DNA of 12,998 nt from CAYLNH01 sp964384625. Lineage in GTDB: Bacteria > Verrucomicrobiota > Lentisphaeria > JABSQK01. Below, one piece after another: positions 1 to 6,212 of this stretch; position 1 is the stretch's first letter, and each line of letters begins with the position of its first letter. Below the pieces are notes generated by a model, which was given only the letters and a program-made list of their open reading frames with translations, was not told where the DNA came from and did no database searches. The stretch is taken from contig CAYLNH010000211.1 in the NCBI GenBank assembly GCA_964384625.1, positions 1-12,998 on the forward strand. Direction: 5' to 3'. A program made the translations under genes and the position numbers.

Positions 1-62
1 CGCACTGCTTGCCCGAATGTTAGCGCAATACGCCACCGTACGGATTCAGGCTAGAGTACAGC

Positions 63-290
63 ATGGACGAATTCATCCGGAAACAAGTGGGAAGGTCGAG
101 GACGGTTGTTTCCCCGCTGGAAAGGCTGCAGCGGCTGAACCGGTCTATGCGGGCACTTGGCGTACAGCCGAAAGCCGATCCGCATCAACGCAAGCCGCGG
201 AAAGTCGTCGGTCGGGGACACCATGGACACGGATTTCGGCATTGTTATTGGTCTACTCCAGGAGCACCAGGTCGAGTTCATCGTGGTTGA
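63..290 (+). CDS. Possible small protein upstream of the broken nucleotidyltransferase
   Basis: A weakly supported open frame of 75 codons. I do not recognise it. The first 50 or so residues are Arg/Lys-rich and look like a short helical protein (SPLERLQRLNRSMRALG at about 17-33). The tail after about residue 52 reads through the start of the next gene in another frame and looks like noise (His/Gly/Arg-rich). No good ribosome binding site precedes the ATG at 63. If the frame shifted near 200 it would run directly into the ATG at 223, so this may be the decayed remnant of a small first gene that once preceded the nucleotidyltransferase, as in two-gene toxin-antitoxin-like units. It could equally be chance. 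The assignment is inference from position and composition only. Confidence 0.25.
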   Translation: MDEFIRKQVGRSRTVVSPLERLQRLNRSMRALGVQPKADPHQRKPRKVVGRGHHGHGFRHCYWSTPGAPGRVHRG

Positions 291-666
291 TGGTGTAGCG
301 TGAGCGTTGGACGGTTTTGTCCGGACGACAGAAGACCTGGACATCCTGGTCCGCTCGACACCGGAGAATATCGATCGTGTTTTTGCCGCTCTCTCCAAAT
401 GGGAAGGCGGCTACATTCGCGAGCTTTCACCGGAAGATTTCGAGCCGCTTCCGGGAGCCATTCGGCTGGAGGAGGATTTTGTTCTGGACATGTTCACGCT
501 TCTGGCGGACAAAACCTACGAAGAGTTCCTGCCGGAGACAGGCGAAACCGAGGCCGGCCTGAAGTATCTCTCGCCTGCCGGCCTGATCGAAACCAAGAAG
601 GGGTCTGTCCGCGAAAAGGATCAAATCGATGTGGTCGCAATGCGCCGCCTGGAGCGGGGCGAATGA
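223..666 (+). pseudogene. Nucleotidyltransferase-fold protein (DUF6036/AbiEii-like), interrupted by an in-frame TGA
   Basis: Read from ATG 223 the frame gives 26 codons (MDTDFGIVIGLLQEHQVEF and on), a TGA at 301-303, then continues in the same frame to TGA 664-666, 147 codons in all. That is a usual length for small stand-alone nucleotidyltransferases. After the stop comes FVRTTEDLDILVR, the typical metal-binding D-x-D segment of the family. A third acidic position lies in EDFVLDMFTLL, and the C-terminal AGLIETKKGSVREKDQIDV is also typical. The break falls in the glycine motif (usual form GGxAxxxHG), which reads VDGVA-stop-ALDG: one Gly is now Asp, the His is now Asp, and one codon is TGA. 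Three lesions in about ten codons favour a decayed gene over a sequencing error. Translation from TTG 307 would lack the glycine motif. Other genes here also end in TGA, so recoding is unlikely. Confidence 0.6.
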
Positions 667-766
667 CTTGTCCAAGCCCTGTCGGCTGACAGTAGAGACA
701 TCGGTTTGGCAGGGGGATGGTATTGCAGGCTGTTTGCCGGCTCCTCTCCATGCAGGTCCTCAACGA

Positions 767-808
767 GAGATCGAACCGGGGCGCAAGGCTCTGCCTGCAT
801 TCGATCTC
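767..808 (-). terminator. Inverted repeat just after aroC, possible terminator
   Basis: Perfect 9-base arms (GAGATCGAA at 767-775 and TTCGATCTC at 800-808) flank a 24-base loop and begin 4 bases beyond the aroC stop codon. There is no T-run on the downstream side, so a Rho-independent terminator is not proven. It could be a 3' protective stem. The rest of the gap 667-812 holds no gene I can support. Confidence 0.35.
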
Positions 809-812
809 GAGC

Positions 813-1943
813 TCAGGGGGCGTCCGGCTCGAAGTCCTTCCGCAGGAACGCAACGATTTCTTCCTGCGACGGGTGGTGCTGCTGGTAGACCTGCTGCAGG
901 AGCAGGCAATCGGCCAGGACGATGGCGGCCATGGCTTCGACCACCGGGACGACGCGGGGGACGATGCAGGGGTCGTGGCGGCCGTGGACCTCGATGTCCT
1001 CGTGTTCGCCGTCGACGGTGACGGTCTTCTGCGGCTGCGCAATCGATGCCGGCGGGCGAATTGCCAGGCGCACAACGACTTCTTCGCCGGTGGAGATACC
1101 GCCGAGGATGCCGCCGGCATTGTTCGTGCGGGACCGCACGCGGTCGCCGTCGATGTACATCTCGTCGTTGTAGTCCGAGCCCTTCATCGCGGTTACCCCG
1201 AAGCCGGCGCCGACTTCGACGCCCTTGACCGCGCCGATGGACATCAGCGCGCCGGCGAGTTGGGCGTCGAGCTTGTCGAAGACCGGATCCCCCAGGCCGG
1301 CGGGACAGCCGGTGACACGCAATTCGACCACGCCGCCGACGGAATCCTCCGCTTCGCGGGCGGCATCGATCCGGGCGATCATGGCGTCAACAACGCCGGG
1401 GTCGGCAGCGCGGACGATGTTCTGTTCGATCTGTTCGAGGTCGACGTTGTCGCCTTTGACATCGGCGATTTCGGCGGCGTACGCGGTGAGCTTGACACCA
1501 AACTGCGCCAGGACCTTCTTGGCGACGGCGCCGGCGGCGACGCGGCAGGCGGTTTCGCGGCCGGATGCCCGGCCGCTGCCGCGCCAGTCGCGAATGCCGT
1601 ACTTGGCGAGGTAGGTGTAGTCAGCGTGGCCCGGGCGGAACTTGTGCTTGAAGTCGGCATAGGCGCTGGGATCAGCGTTGCGGTTGCGAATGATCATCGC
1701 TACCGGCGGGCCCATGGTGCGGCCTTCGAAGACGCCGGAGACGATCTCGACGGTATCGCTTTCCTGACGCGGCGTGGAGACCTTGCTCTGTCCCGGACGC
1801 CGGCGGTCGAGGTCCCCCTGGATATCGGCTTCGGTCAGTTCGAGGTTCGGAGGGAGGCCTTCGACGATCACGCCGATGGCCTTGCCGTGGCTTTCACCGA
1901 AGGTCGTGACCCGAAAAATCCGGCCGATGGAACTGCCTGGCAT
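813..1943 (-). CDS. aroC: Chorismate synthase
   Basis: Converts 5-enolpyruvylshikimate-3-phosphate to chorismate, the last shikimate step. The cytosolic enzyme needs reduced FMN. The 376-residue length is normal. Family signatures are intact: GESHG at 16-20 with catalytic His19, RRRPGQ at 47-52, RPGHADYTY at 103-111 with catalytic His106, SGRASGRET at 123-131, the glycine-rich NNAGGILGG segment, and GRHDPCIVPR at 321-330 with the conserved Asp. The start is fixed by a good Shine-Dalgarno (AGGAG) six bases before the ATG, inside the 14-base gap after aroK, so the two genes are almost certainly cotranscribed and translationally linked. The contrast with the divergent paralogue at 2659-3984 is important: this copy has every catalytic residue and should be the working enzyme. 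Confidence 0.97.
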   Translation of the reverse strand: MPGSSIGRIFRVTTFGESHGKAIGVIVEGLPPNLELTEADIQGDLDRRRPGQSKVSTPRQESDTVEIVSGVFEGRTMGPPVAMIIRNRNADPSAYADFKHKFRPGHADYTYLAKYGIRDWRGSGRASGRETACRVAAGAVAKKVLAQFGVKLTAYAAEIADVKGDNVDLEQIEQNIVRAADPGVVDAMIARIDAAREAEDSVGGVVELRVTGCPAGLGDPVFDKLDAQLAGALMSIGAVKGVEVGAGFGVTAMKGSDYNDEMYIDGDRVRSRTNNAGGILGGISTGEEVVVRLAIRPPASIAQPQKTVTVDGEHEDIEVHGRHDPCIVPRVVPVVEAMAAIVLADCLLLQQVYQQHHPSQEEIVAFLRKDFEPDAP

Positions 1944-1957
1944 ATGGGACTCCTGAA

Positions 1958-2476
1958 CTAGTTTAGCGCTTTGTTGATCTCGGCGGCGATTTCATTCGGG
2001 CCGCGGTCGGCGGCGTCGATAACAACATCGGCGAGTTTCTCATAGACATCGTCACGGTAGATCCAGATCCGGCGCATGTTGGCCAGCGTCGGCTTTTCCG
2101 TGAGGTAGGCTGGGAGTTTCTTCCGGCGCATGCGATCGAACAGGATTTCCGGCGGGGTCTTAATGTAGCAAATCGTGCCGAGACGGGCAAGTTCCGCGCG
2201 GTTCTCGTCCTGCAGCGGGGCGCCGCCGCCGGTTGCCAGAACGATGCCCTCGCGTTCCGTGAGGCCCTTCAGCGCCCGGGTCTCGACCTCGCGGAACTTG
2301 TCGGCGCCGTAGGAAAAGTAAAATTCCCAGCAGTTCCAGTTCAGCCCGAACCGCGTCCGAAAGATCTCGACGATGGCGTCATCCAGATCAACGAAGCGCA
2401 GTTGCCGCTGATCGGCCAGGAGCTTCCCCACCGTAGATTTGCCGCACGACTTAAAGCCGATCAAAACAACATTCAT
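1958..2476 (-). CDS. aroK: Shikimate kinase
   Basis: Phosphorylates shikimate with ATP, two steps before chorismate synthase, in the cytosol. The 172-residue product has the P-loop GFKSCGKST at 7-15, the acidic substrate/Mg motif DLDD at 30-33, FREVE at 61-65 (shikimate-binding Arg62), the glycine triplet ATGGGA at 81-86, and an Arg/Lys-rich lid (MRRKKLP) near 116-122. I chose the ATG at 2474-2476 because the P-loop then sits at its usual distance from the N-terminus. An upstream in-frame ATG (2539) would add 21 residues unlike the family and overlap a perfect hairpin at 2529-2547. No strong Shine-Dalgarno is seen. The stretch between DLD and FR, rich in aromatic residues (LNWNCWEFYFSYGAD), is about six residues longer than in E. 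coli AroK as I recall it. aroC follows after 14 bases. Confidence 0.93.
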   Translation of the reverse strand: MNVVLIGFKSCGKSTVGKLLADQRQLRFVDLDDAIVEIFRTRFGLNWNCWEFYFSYGADKFREVETRALKGLTEREGIVLATGGGAPLQDENRAELARLGTICYIKTPPEILFDRMRRKKLPAYLTEKPTLANMRRIWIYRDDVYEKLADVVIDAADRGPNEIAAEINKALN

Positions 2477-2528
2477 CGTACTCAACCAATCCTGCGGATC
2501 CGTCGTCACCGCAGCATGCAGGATTTCG

Positions 2529-2547
2529 TCGGCAGGCAAGCTGCCGA
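2529..2547 (-). other. Perfect hairpin between the AroC paralogue and aroK
   Basis: The arms TCGGCAG and CTGCCGA (7 base pairs) enclose a 5-base loop GCAAG. The hairpin lies in the 182-base gap upstream of aroK. No T-run follows it on either strand. It resembles the hairpin at 9186-9208 (TCGGCAGG ... CCTGCCGG), which may mean a dispersed palindromic element or simply GC-rich chance similarity. Confidence 0.4.
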
Positions 2548-2589
2548 ATTCATGACTCCGACTTGTCCGGCGCAGCCTTGGCGAAGAGG

Positions 2590-2658
2590 ATCACCGATTA
2601 CCGATCACCGATCACTGATTACCGATTACCGATTACCGGTCACCGATCACCGATCACC
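2590..2658. repeat. Tandem 7-base repeat array, about 10 units
   Basis: Ten head-to-tail units on the plus strand: ATCACCG, ATTACCG, ATCACCG, ATCACTG, three ATTACCG, GTCACCG, ATCACCG and a final 6-base ATCACC. Variation is confined to the first, third and sixth positions of the unit. The array abuts the stop codon (TAA, plus-strand positions 2659-2661) of the AroC paralogue without a spare base, so it forms the start of that gene's 3' untranslated region and the leader side of aroK. The 7-base unit would shift frame if translated, fitting a noncoding location. Similar heptamer arrays occur in intergenic DNA of some other bacteria, such as cyanobacteria; function here is unknown. Confidence 0.9.
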
Positions 2659-3984
2659 TTACTCCTTCGGCATCATGGCCAGCATGGCCTGGCGCTGCAT
2701 GAACTGATCCAGCAGCGTGATGGCCATGCAGGCTTCGGCCACCGGCCAGACGCGGCCGACGATGGTCGGATCCCGACGGGTGACAGCGGCCAACTCCGCG
2801 TTCTCGTTGGTGACCTTGTCGATCGTGGTCTGCGGCTTGGCGATGGTCGGCGTCGGTTTGACCGCGACGCGAGCAACCACGTCCTGACCGGTGGTCAGAC
2901 CGCCGGTAACGCCGCCGTTGTTGTTGCTGCTGAAGACGACTTCGCCGTCCTTGGCGCTCATCTGGTCGTTGCACTGGCTGCCGGTGACGTCCTTGCAGCC
3001 CATGCCGATGCCGACCTCAACGGCCTTGACGGCGCCGATGCCGAGCATGCGGCCGAGTTCGCCGTCGAGCTTTTCGAAGACGGGCTCACCGAGGCCCAGC
3101 GGGACGCCGGTAGCAACGACTTCGACCACGCCGCCGCTGGAGTCGCCGCTGTCGCGGATTTCGACGATCTTGTCGTGCATCGCGGTGGCAGCTTCCAGGT
3201 CGGGGCAGTTCATGTCGAAGTGGATGCCCTGTTCTTTCAGCTCGGCCATTTGCTCATCGGTGAGCGGGGCGCGCTTGATGTCGGGAACCATCTTCTCGAT
3301 CTCAGCGAGGACAGCCATTTTCTCCAGGAAGCGCATGCCCGGCTTGAACCGTTCCTGCCCGAAAACGAGTTCGTAGACCGGGTCGGTATCGCGCCGGTAG
3401 TCTTTGAAGGCCTGGACCTTCTTTTTGGCGACCTCGTGGTCGATCTCGGGCGCGACAACGCCGGCGGCTTCGCGGACATAGGCGAAGATCTCGATGCCAT
3501 GGTTCTTGAGGACGCGTTTGGCGACGGCGCCGGCGGCGACGAGGGTGGAGGTATAGCGGCCGGAGAAGAACCCGGCGCCGATGGCATCGTCCCACTTGCC
3601 GTATTTATGGTAGGACGCGTAGGAGGCGTGGCCGGGCCGGGGCGTGCGGTTGGTCGTGCGATACTGCTCGATGTGTTCGAAGTGACGGTCGAGGTTCGGG
3701 ATCAGGATGACCAGTGGGGTGCCGTTGCAGTATTCCGCGTTTTCAAAGCCTTCCATGGTGTTGGCGGCGTTGATGCCGCTGTAGAGAACGGGGATGTCCG
3801 GCTCGCGGCGGGGCGAGGCGAGTTCGCCCTGGCCGGGCTTGCGCTGCAGCAGTTCGCTGTAGATTTCAGCTTCGGTGAAGTAGTAGCCCGGGGGTACGCC
3901 CTGAATGTGCGTGGTCAGCCCGTTCTGGTAGGAGCCACCGGCGACGGTGACCTGGAACATGCGGCCGTAACTGCAACCTAGCAT
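2659..3984 (-). CDS. Divergent chorismate synthase-family paralogue with a replaced catalytic His
   Basis: A 441-residue protein clearly of the chorismate synthase fold, collinear with the neighbouring AroC. Shared segments are the N-terminal GRMFQVTV, QRKPGQ at 47-52, SPRREPD at 57-63, RPGHA at 116-120 (His119 kept), VAAGAVAKRVL at 149-159, SSGGVVEVVATGVP near 282-295, NNNGGVTGGLTTGQ at 354-367, and RRDPTIVGR at 403-411 (Asp kept). It differs at key points. GESHG has become GGSYQ (16-20), so the catalytic His is Tyr19. The SGRASGRET loop is FFSGRYTST. GRHDP has lost its His. An extra segment of about 65 residues (roughly 185-265, charged and helical) is inserted before the SSGGVV motif. The start is supported by AGGAGAG 6 bases upstream. 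It lies first in the direction of transcription, before aroK and aroC, so coexpression is plausible. It is unlikely to be an ordinary chorismate synthase; the true reaction is unknown. Family assignment is sure, function is not. Confidence 0.88.
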   Translation of the reverse strand: MLGCSYGRMFQVTVAGGSYQNGLTTHIQGVPPGYYFTEAEIYSELLQRKPGQGELASPRREPDIPVLYSGINAANTMEGFENAEYCNGTPLVILIPNLDRHFEHIEQYRTTNRTPRPGHASYASYHKYGKWDDAIGAGFFSGRYTSTLVAAGAVAKRVLKNHGIEIFAYVREAAGVVAPEIDHEVAKKKVQAFKDYRRDTDPVYELVFGQERFKPGMRFLEKMAVLAEIEKMVPDIKRAPLTDEQMAELKEQGIHFDMNCPDLEAATAMHDKIVEIRDSGDSSGGVVEVVATGVPLGLGEPVFEKLDGELGRMLGIGAVKAVEVGIGMGCKDVTGSQCNDQMSAKDGEVVFSSNNNGGVTGGLTTGQDVVARVAVKPTPTIAKPQTTIDKVTNENAELAAVTRRDPTIVGRVWPVAEACMAITLLDQFMQRQAMLAMMPKE

Positions 3985-4505
3985 TGGTCTCTCCTGTATT
4001 CGGTTTGCGAATGTCGTTTAGCTGCTTCAGGCAGGTCATCTCACCGGGGCACACGGCACCCTGAGGTGCATCGAGCGCGTACTATAGGACTTGGTCGTAA
4101 TTTCGCCACTCCGGCGCGCCGCTTTCGTCAACCCTCGATTGATCGGAAACGGGTTTTGGGCTGATGCAGGAGATCGCCGTGGCGGATGGCCGTGGCGCGG
4201 GGCTTCGGCCGGCCGCCGGCTGCACCCCGCCGGAGGCAATGGTTCCGAGCCGGATTTGCCGTCGGCCGTACTCCCGCGCTTTCGGCGGGACCGGCGACGA
4301 TGCCGGCGCGGCTGTGCGGCTCCTGCCGCAAGGTGGGCAAATGACCAACGGAAATGACATGCGCTCATGTCGCGTTCCGCCTTGTATTTGGCCTGCAACG
4401 GTCTATTTTAGGCCGAATTTGAGTTGGTGGAACACAATCCTCGGCCGCGTTTACGTTTGGCATTGGGGAGTTCGGAACTTGGTGAAACAAGGAGGAGCGC
4501 GAGAG
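3985..4505. other. Divergent intergenic region, 521 bases, no supported gene
   Basis: It lies between two divergent genes, so it should hold promoters for both. For the leftward gene, the only good -10 look-alike is TATAGT (minus strand, 4081-4086), with a poor -35. For the rightward gene, TATTTT (4404-4409) sits 16 bases after a weak TTGTAT. Two neighbouring GC hairpins occur at 4272-4290 (TCCCGC/GCGGGA) and 4291-4306 (CCGGC/GCCGG), and a direct repeat GCCGTGGCG at 4176-4184 and 4189-4197. I could not match any known structured RNA. Open frames here are short, GC-rich and overlapping on both strands, without family motifs. The Shine-Dalgarno GGAGGA of the next gene is at 4491-4496. Confidence 0.5.
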
Positions 4506-5372
4506 ATGGAACGCATTCTCAAATGGAGTTCAGTAACCGCATTTGTCCTGATTTTATCGTTCGTCGTCAGTTCCTGCAAGAGCACGACGGAACGGAAGAA
4601 GGCAGCTGAAGAGGCTGAACGCGAAAAGCAGGCCCGGCTGATCAAAGGTGAGTTGGAAAAAGCCAATACCGCTGACGAAAAGGCCGCGAAAGCCAAGGAG
4701 AAGGAGCGGCAGCGGCGCGAGAAAGAGGCCAAGAAGAAGGCTGAAGAGGAGCGCGAACGGCTGGAGCGCGAACGGAAAAAGAAGGATTTCCAGATCTGCG
4801 CCTTGACCATCGCCACCGACAAGAAGGAGTACATGGAAGGCGAACCCATTGCGCTGACCATTACCTACAAGAACCGCCTTGAAGAACGCATCCGCGTCAT
4901 CGGTGACGGCCATTCGGTGCCCGGCGGTTTTTCCGGCGAGATTATTGTGATCAAGCGCAAGGATTTCGAGGATTCCTACTCGTTCCTGCCGAAGAATCTC
5001 AAGATTGAGGAACACACGATCTATCCGATGGAAACGTGGTCCCGTGAGATTAAGGATCTGGAAAAGACCCTGACGCAGGACGGCGTGGCGCCGCATCGCA
5101 AGGAGAAGAAGGGCGAGAAGAAGGGCGCCATGAAGACCGAGAAAGAAAAGGCGCTTGCCGTCCTCGATCTGCCGCGGTTCCAGAAGCCGGACAAATACAC
5201 TTTGCAGGTCGTCTACTATCCCAACCGGATGAAGAATCCGACCGGCGTGGTGGATCCGAAGAAGAAAAAGAAGAAGAAGGGCGACGACACCCGATCGTAC
5301 ACCGGCCCCCGAATTGTTGACCAGAAGCTTGTCAGCAATGTGGTGGAGCTTGAAATCAAGCGCAAGCAGTAG
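4506..5372 (+). CDS. Lysine/glutamate-rich lipoprotein with coiled coil and a beta-rich C-terminal domain
   Basis: A 288-residue exported protein that I do not recognise as a named gene. Residues 1-23 form a type II signal peptide (MERILKW, then a hydrophobic run, lipobox VSSC), with Cys24 the predicted lipidated residue. Residues about 29-93 are almost entirely Glu, Lys, Arg and Ala, a likely coiled coil or long single helix. Residues 95-288 look like an Ig-like beta-sandwich: it opens with ICALTIATDKKEYMEGEPIALTITYKN, a pattern of extracellular Ig-type domains, and later has YTLQVVYYP. This domain is split by lysine-rich low-complexity stretches (about 198-216 and the poly-Lys run 252-258). 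The ATG at 4506 is chosen because GGAGGA lies 9 bases upstream and the signal peptide begins there. The open frame extends further upstream but without coding character. It appears monocistronic, closed by the terminator at 5405-5441. Function unknown; an envelope or matrix-binding role is only a guess. Confidence 0.85.
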   Translation: MERILKWSSVTAFVLILSFVVSSCKSTTERKKAAEEAEREKQARLIKGELEKANTADEKAAKAKEKERQRREKEAKKKAEEERERLERERKKKDFQICALTIATDKKEYMEGEPIALTITYKNRLEERIRVIGDGHSVPGGFSGEIIVIKRKDFEDSYSFLPKNLKIEEHTIYPMETWSREIKDLEKTLTQDGVAPHRKEKKGEKKGAMKTEKEKALAVLDLPRFQKPDKYTLQVVYYPNRMKNPTGVVDPKKKKKKKGDDTRSYTGPRIVDQKLVSNVVELEIKRKQ

Positions 5373-5404
5373 ACCGGCGAACAGCCTTTGAGTTGACTGA
5401 ATTG

Positions 5405-5441
5405 AACATGGCTCGGGTTAGCGCCCGAGCCATGTTTGTTT
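5405..5441 (+). terminator. Rho-independent terminator after the lipoprotein gene
   Basis: A perfect 13-base-pair stem (AACATGGCTCGGG at 5405-5417, CCCGAGCCATGTT at 5424-5436) with a 6-base loop TTAGCG, followed by TGTTT. It lies 32 bases after the lipoprotein stop and 28 bases before the ABC gene start, so the two genes are probably separate transcription units. Confidence 0.8.
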
Positions 5442-5468
5442 CCGGATTTGGGGCCGGAGCATCAGCCT

Positions 5469-6212
5469 ATGTCGGATCAGACGAAACCGTTGTTGTGCAC
5501 CGAGGCGCTCCGGAAGGAATACCCCGAAGTGGTCGCGTTGGACTCCCTGGATCTGGCCGTCTACAGCGGCGAGGTGGTCGGCCTTCTGGGCCCGAACGGC
5601 GCCGGCAAGACCACGGCGCTGCGCATGATGGCCGCGATTCTCACGCCCAGCGGCGGCCGTGCTTCGATCTGCGGCCACGATACCTGCCGGCATCCCCTGC
5701 AGGCGAAGCGCAGCCTCGGATTTCTCTCGGGCGATACCGCGCTCTACAAACGCTTGACCCCCCGGGAGGTCCTGCGCTATTTCGGTCGGCTGCATGAAAT
5801 GCCGGACGACGCCATCGCCGCACGCAGTGACTACCTGATCGACCGGCTGAACATGGCCGGGTTTGCCGACCGCAACTGCGGCAAACTTTCCTCCGGTCAG
5901 CAGCAGAAGGCCAATATTGCCCGCACCCTGCTGCACGACCCCCCCGTTCTGATCCTGGATGAGCCGACCAGTGCTCTGGACATCGTCACCGGCCGCTTTC
6001 TGCTCGAAGCAATCCTCGGCGCCCGCAAGGAAGGCAAGGCCATCCTGTTTTCGACGCACAACATGGATGAGGCCGAATATCTCTGCGACCGCCTGGTGTT
6101 GCTGCACAAAGGCAGAGTTCGCGCCCAGGGCGCGCTCGCCGACATCTACTCCGACACCGAACGCGACAACCTGACGGATGCCTTCCTGCATTTGATCGGG
6201 GAGGACCTCTGA
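5469..6212 (+). CDS. ABC transporter ATP-binding protein, NatA type
   Basis: The 247-residue cytoplasmic ATPase powers the permease encoded immediately downstream. Walker A is GPNGAGKT at 41-48, the ABC signature LSSGQQQK at 140-147, Walker B VLILDEP at 160-166 with the catalytic Glu, and the switch His at 197 (STHN). The Q-loop position reads LGFLSGDTALY, without the usual Gln; similar sequences occur in NatA-like subunits as I recall. Start: an in-frame TTG at 5436 lies inside the terminator stem, so I prefer ATG 5469, with GGAG about 10 bases upstream. The stop overlaps the start of the permease (TGATG), indicating translational coupling. NatA/NatB systems are associated with Na+ or drug export, but the substrate cannot be read from the sequence. 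Confidence 0.93.
   Translation: MSDQTKPLLCTEALRKEYPEVVALDSLDLAVYSGEVVGLLGPNGAGKTTALRMMAAILTPSGGRASICGHDTCRHPLQAKRSLGFLSGDTALYKRLTPREVLRYFGRLHEMPDDAIAARSDYLIDRLNMAGFADRNCGKLSSGQQQKANIARTLLHDPPVLILDEPTSALDIVTGRFLLEAILGARKEGKAILFSTHNMDEAEYLCDRLVLLHKGRVRAQGALADIYSDTERDNLTDAFLHLIGEDL

Noticed and set aside
301..303. TGA as a recoded sense codon
   Set aside because: Many other genes in the window end in TGA, including aroC, the ATPase and permease, and the neighbouring motif residues are also damaged, so a nonsense mutation is simpler.
717..1961. 414-codon open frame on the plus strand
   Set aside because: It is antisense to aroC, which has all of its family signatures.
2477..2539. N-terminal extension of AroK by 21 residues
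   Set aside because: The added residues are unlike the family and the longer start sits inside a perfect hairpin; the P-loop is correctly placed from ATG 2476.
2590..2658. CRISPR array
   Set aside because: The units are 7 bases, contiguous and without spacers.
2563..3981. 472-codon open frame on the plus strand
   Set aside because: It begins near the heptamer repeats and mirrors the AroC paralogue; composition (Gly, Ala, Asp, Val, His) is that of a shadow frame.
5393..5797. 134-codon open frame on the plus strand across the terminator and ATPase start
   Set aside because: It starts 5' of the terminator hairpin, lies in another frame of the ATPase gene, and has no motif.
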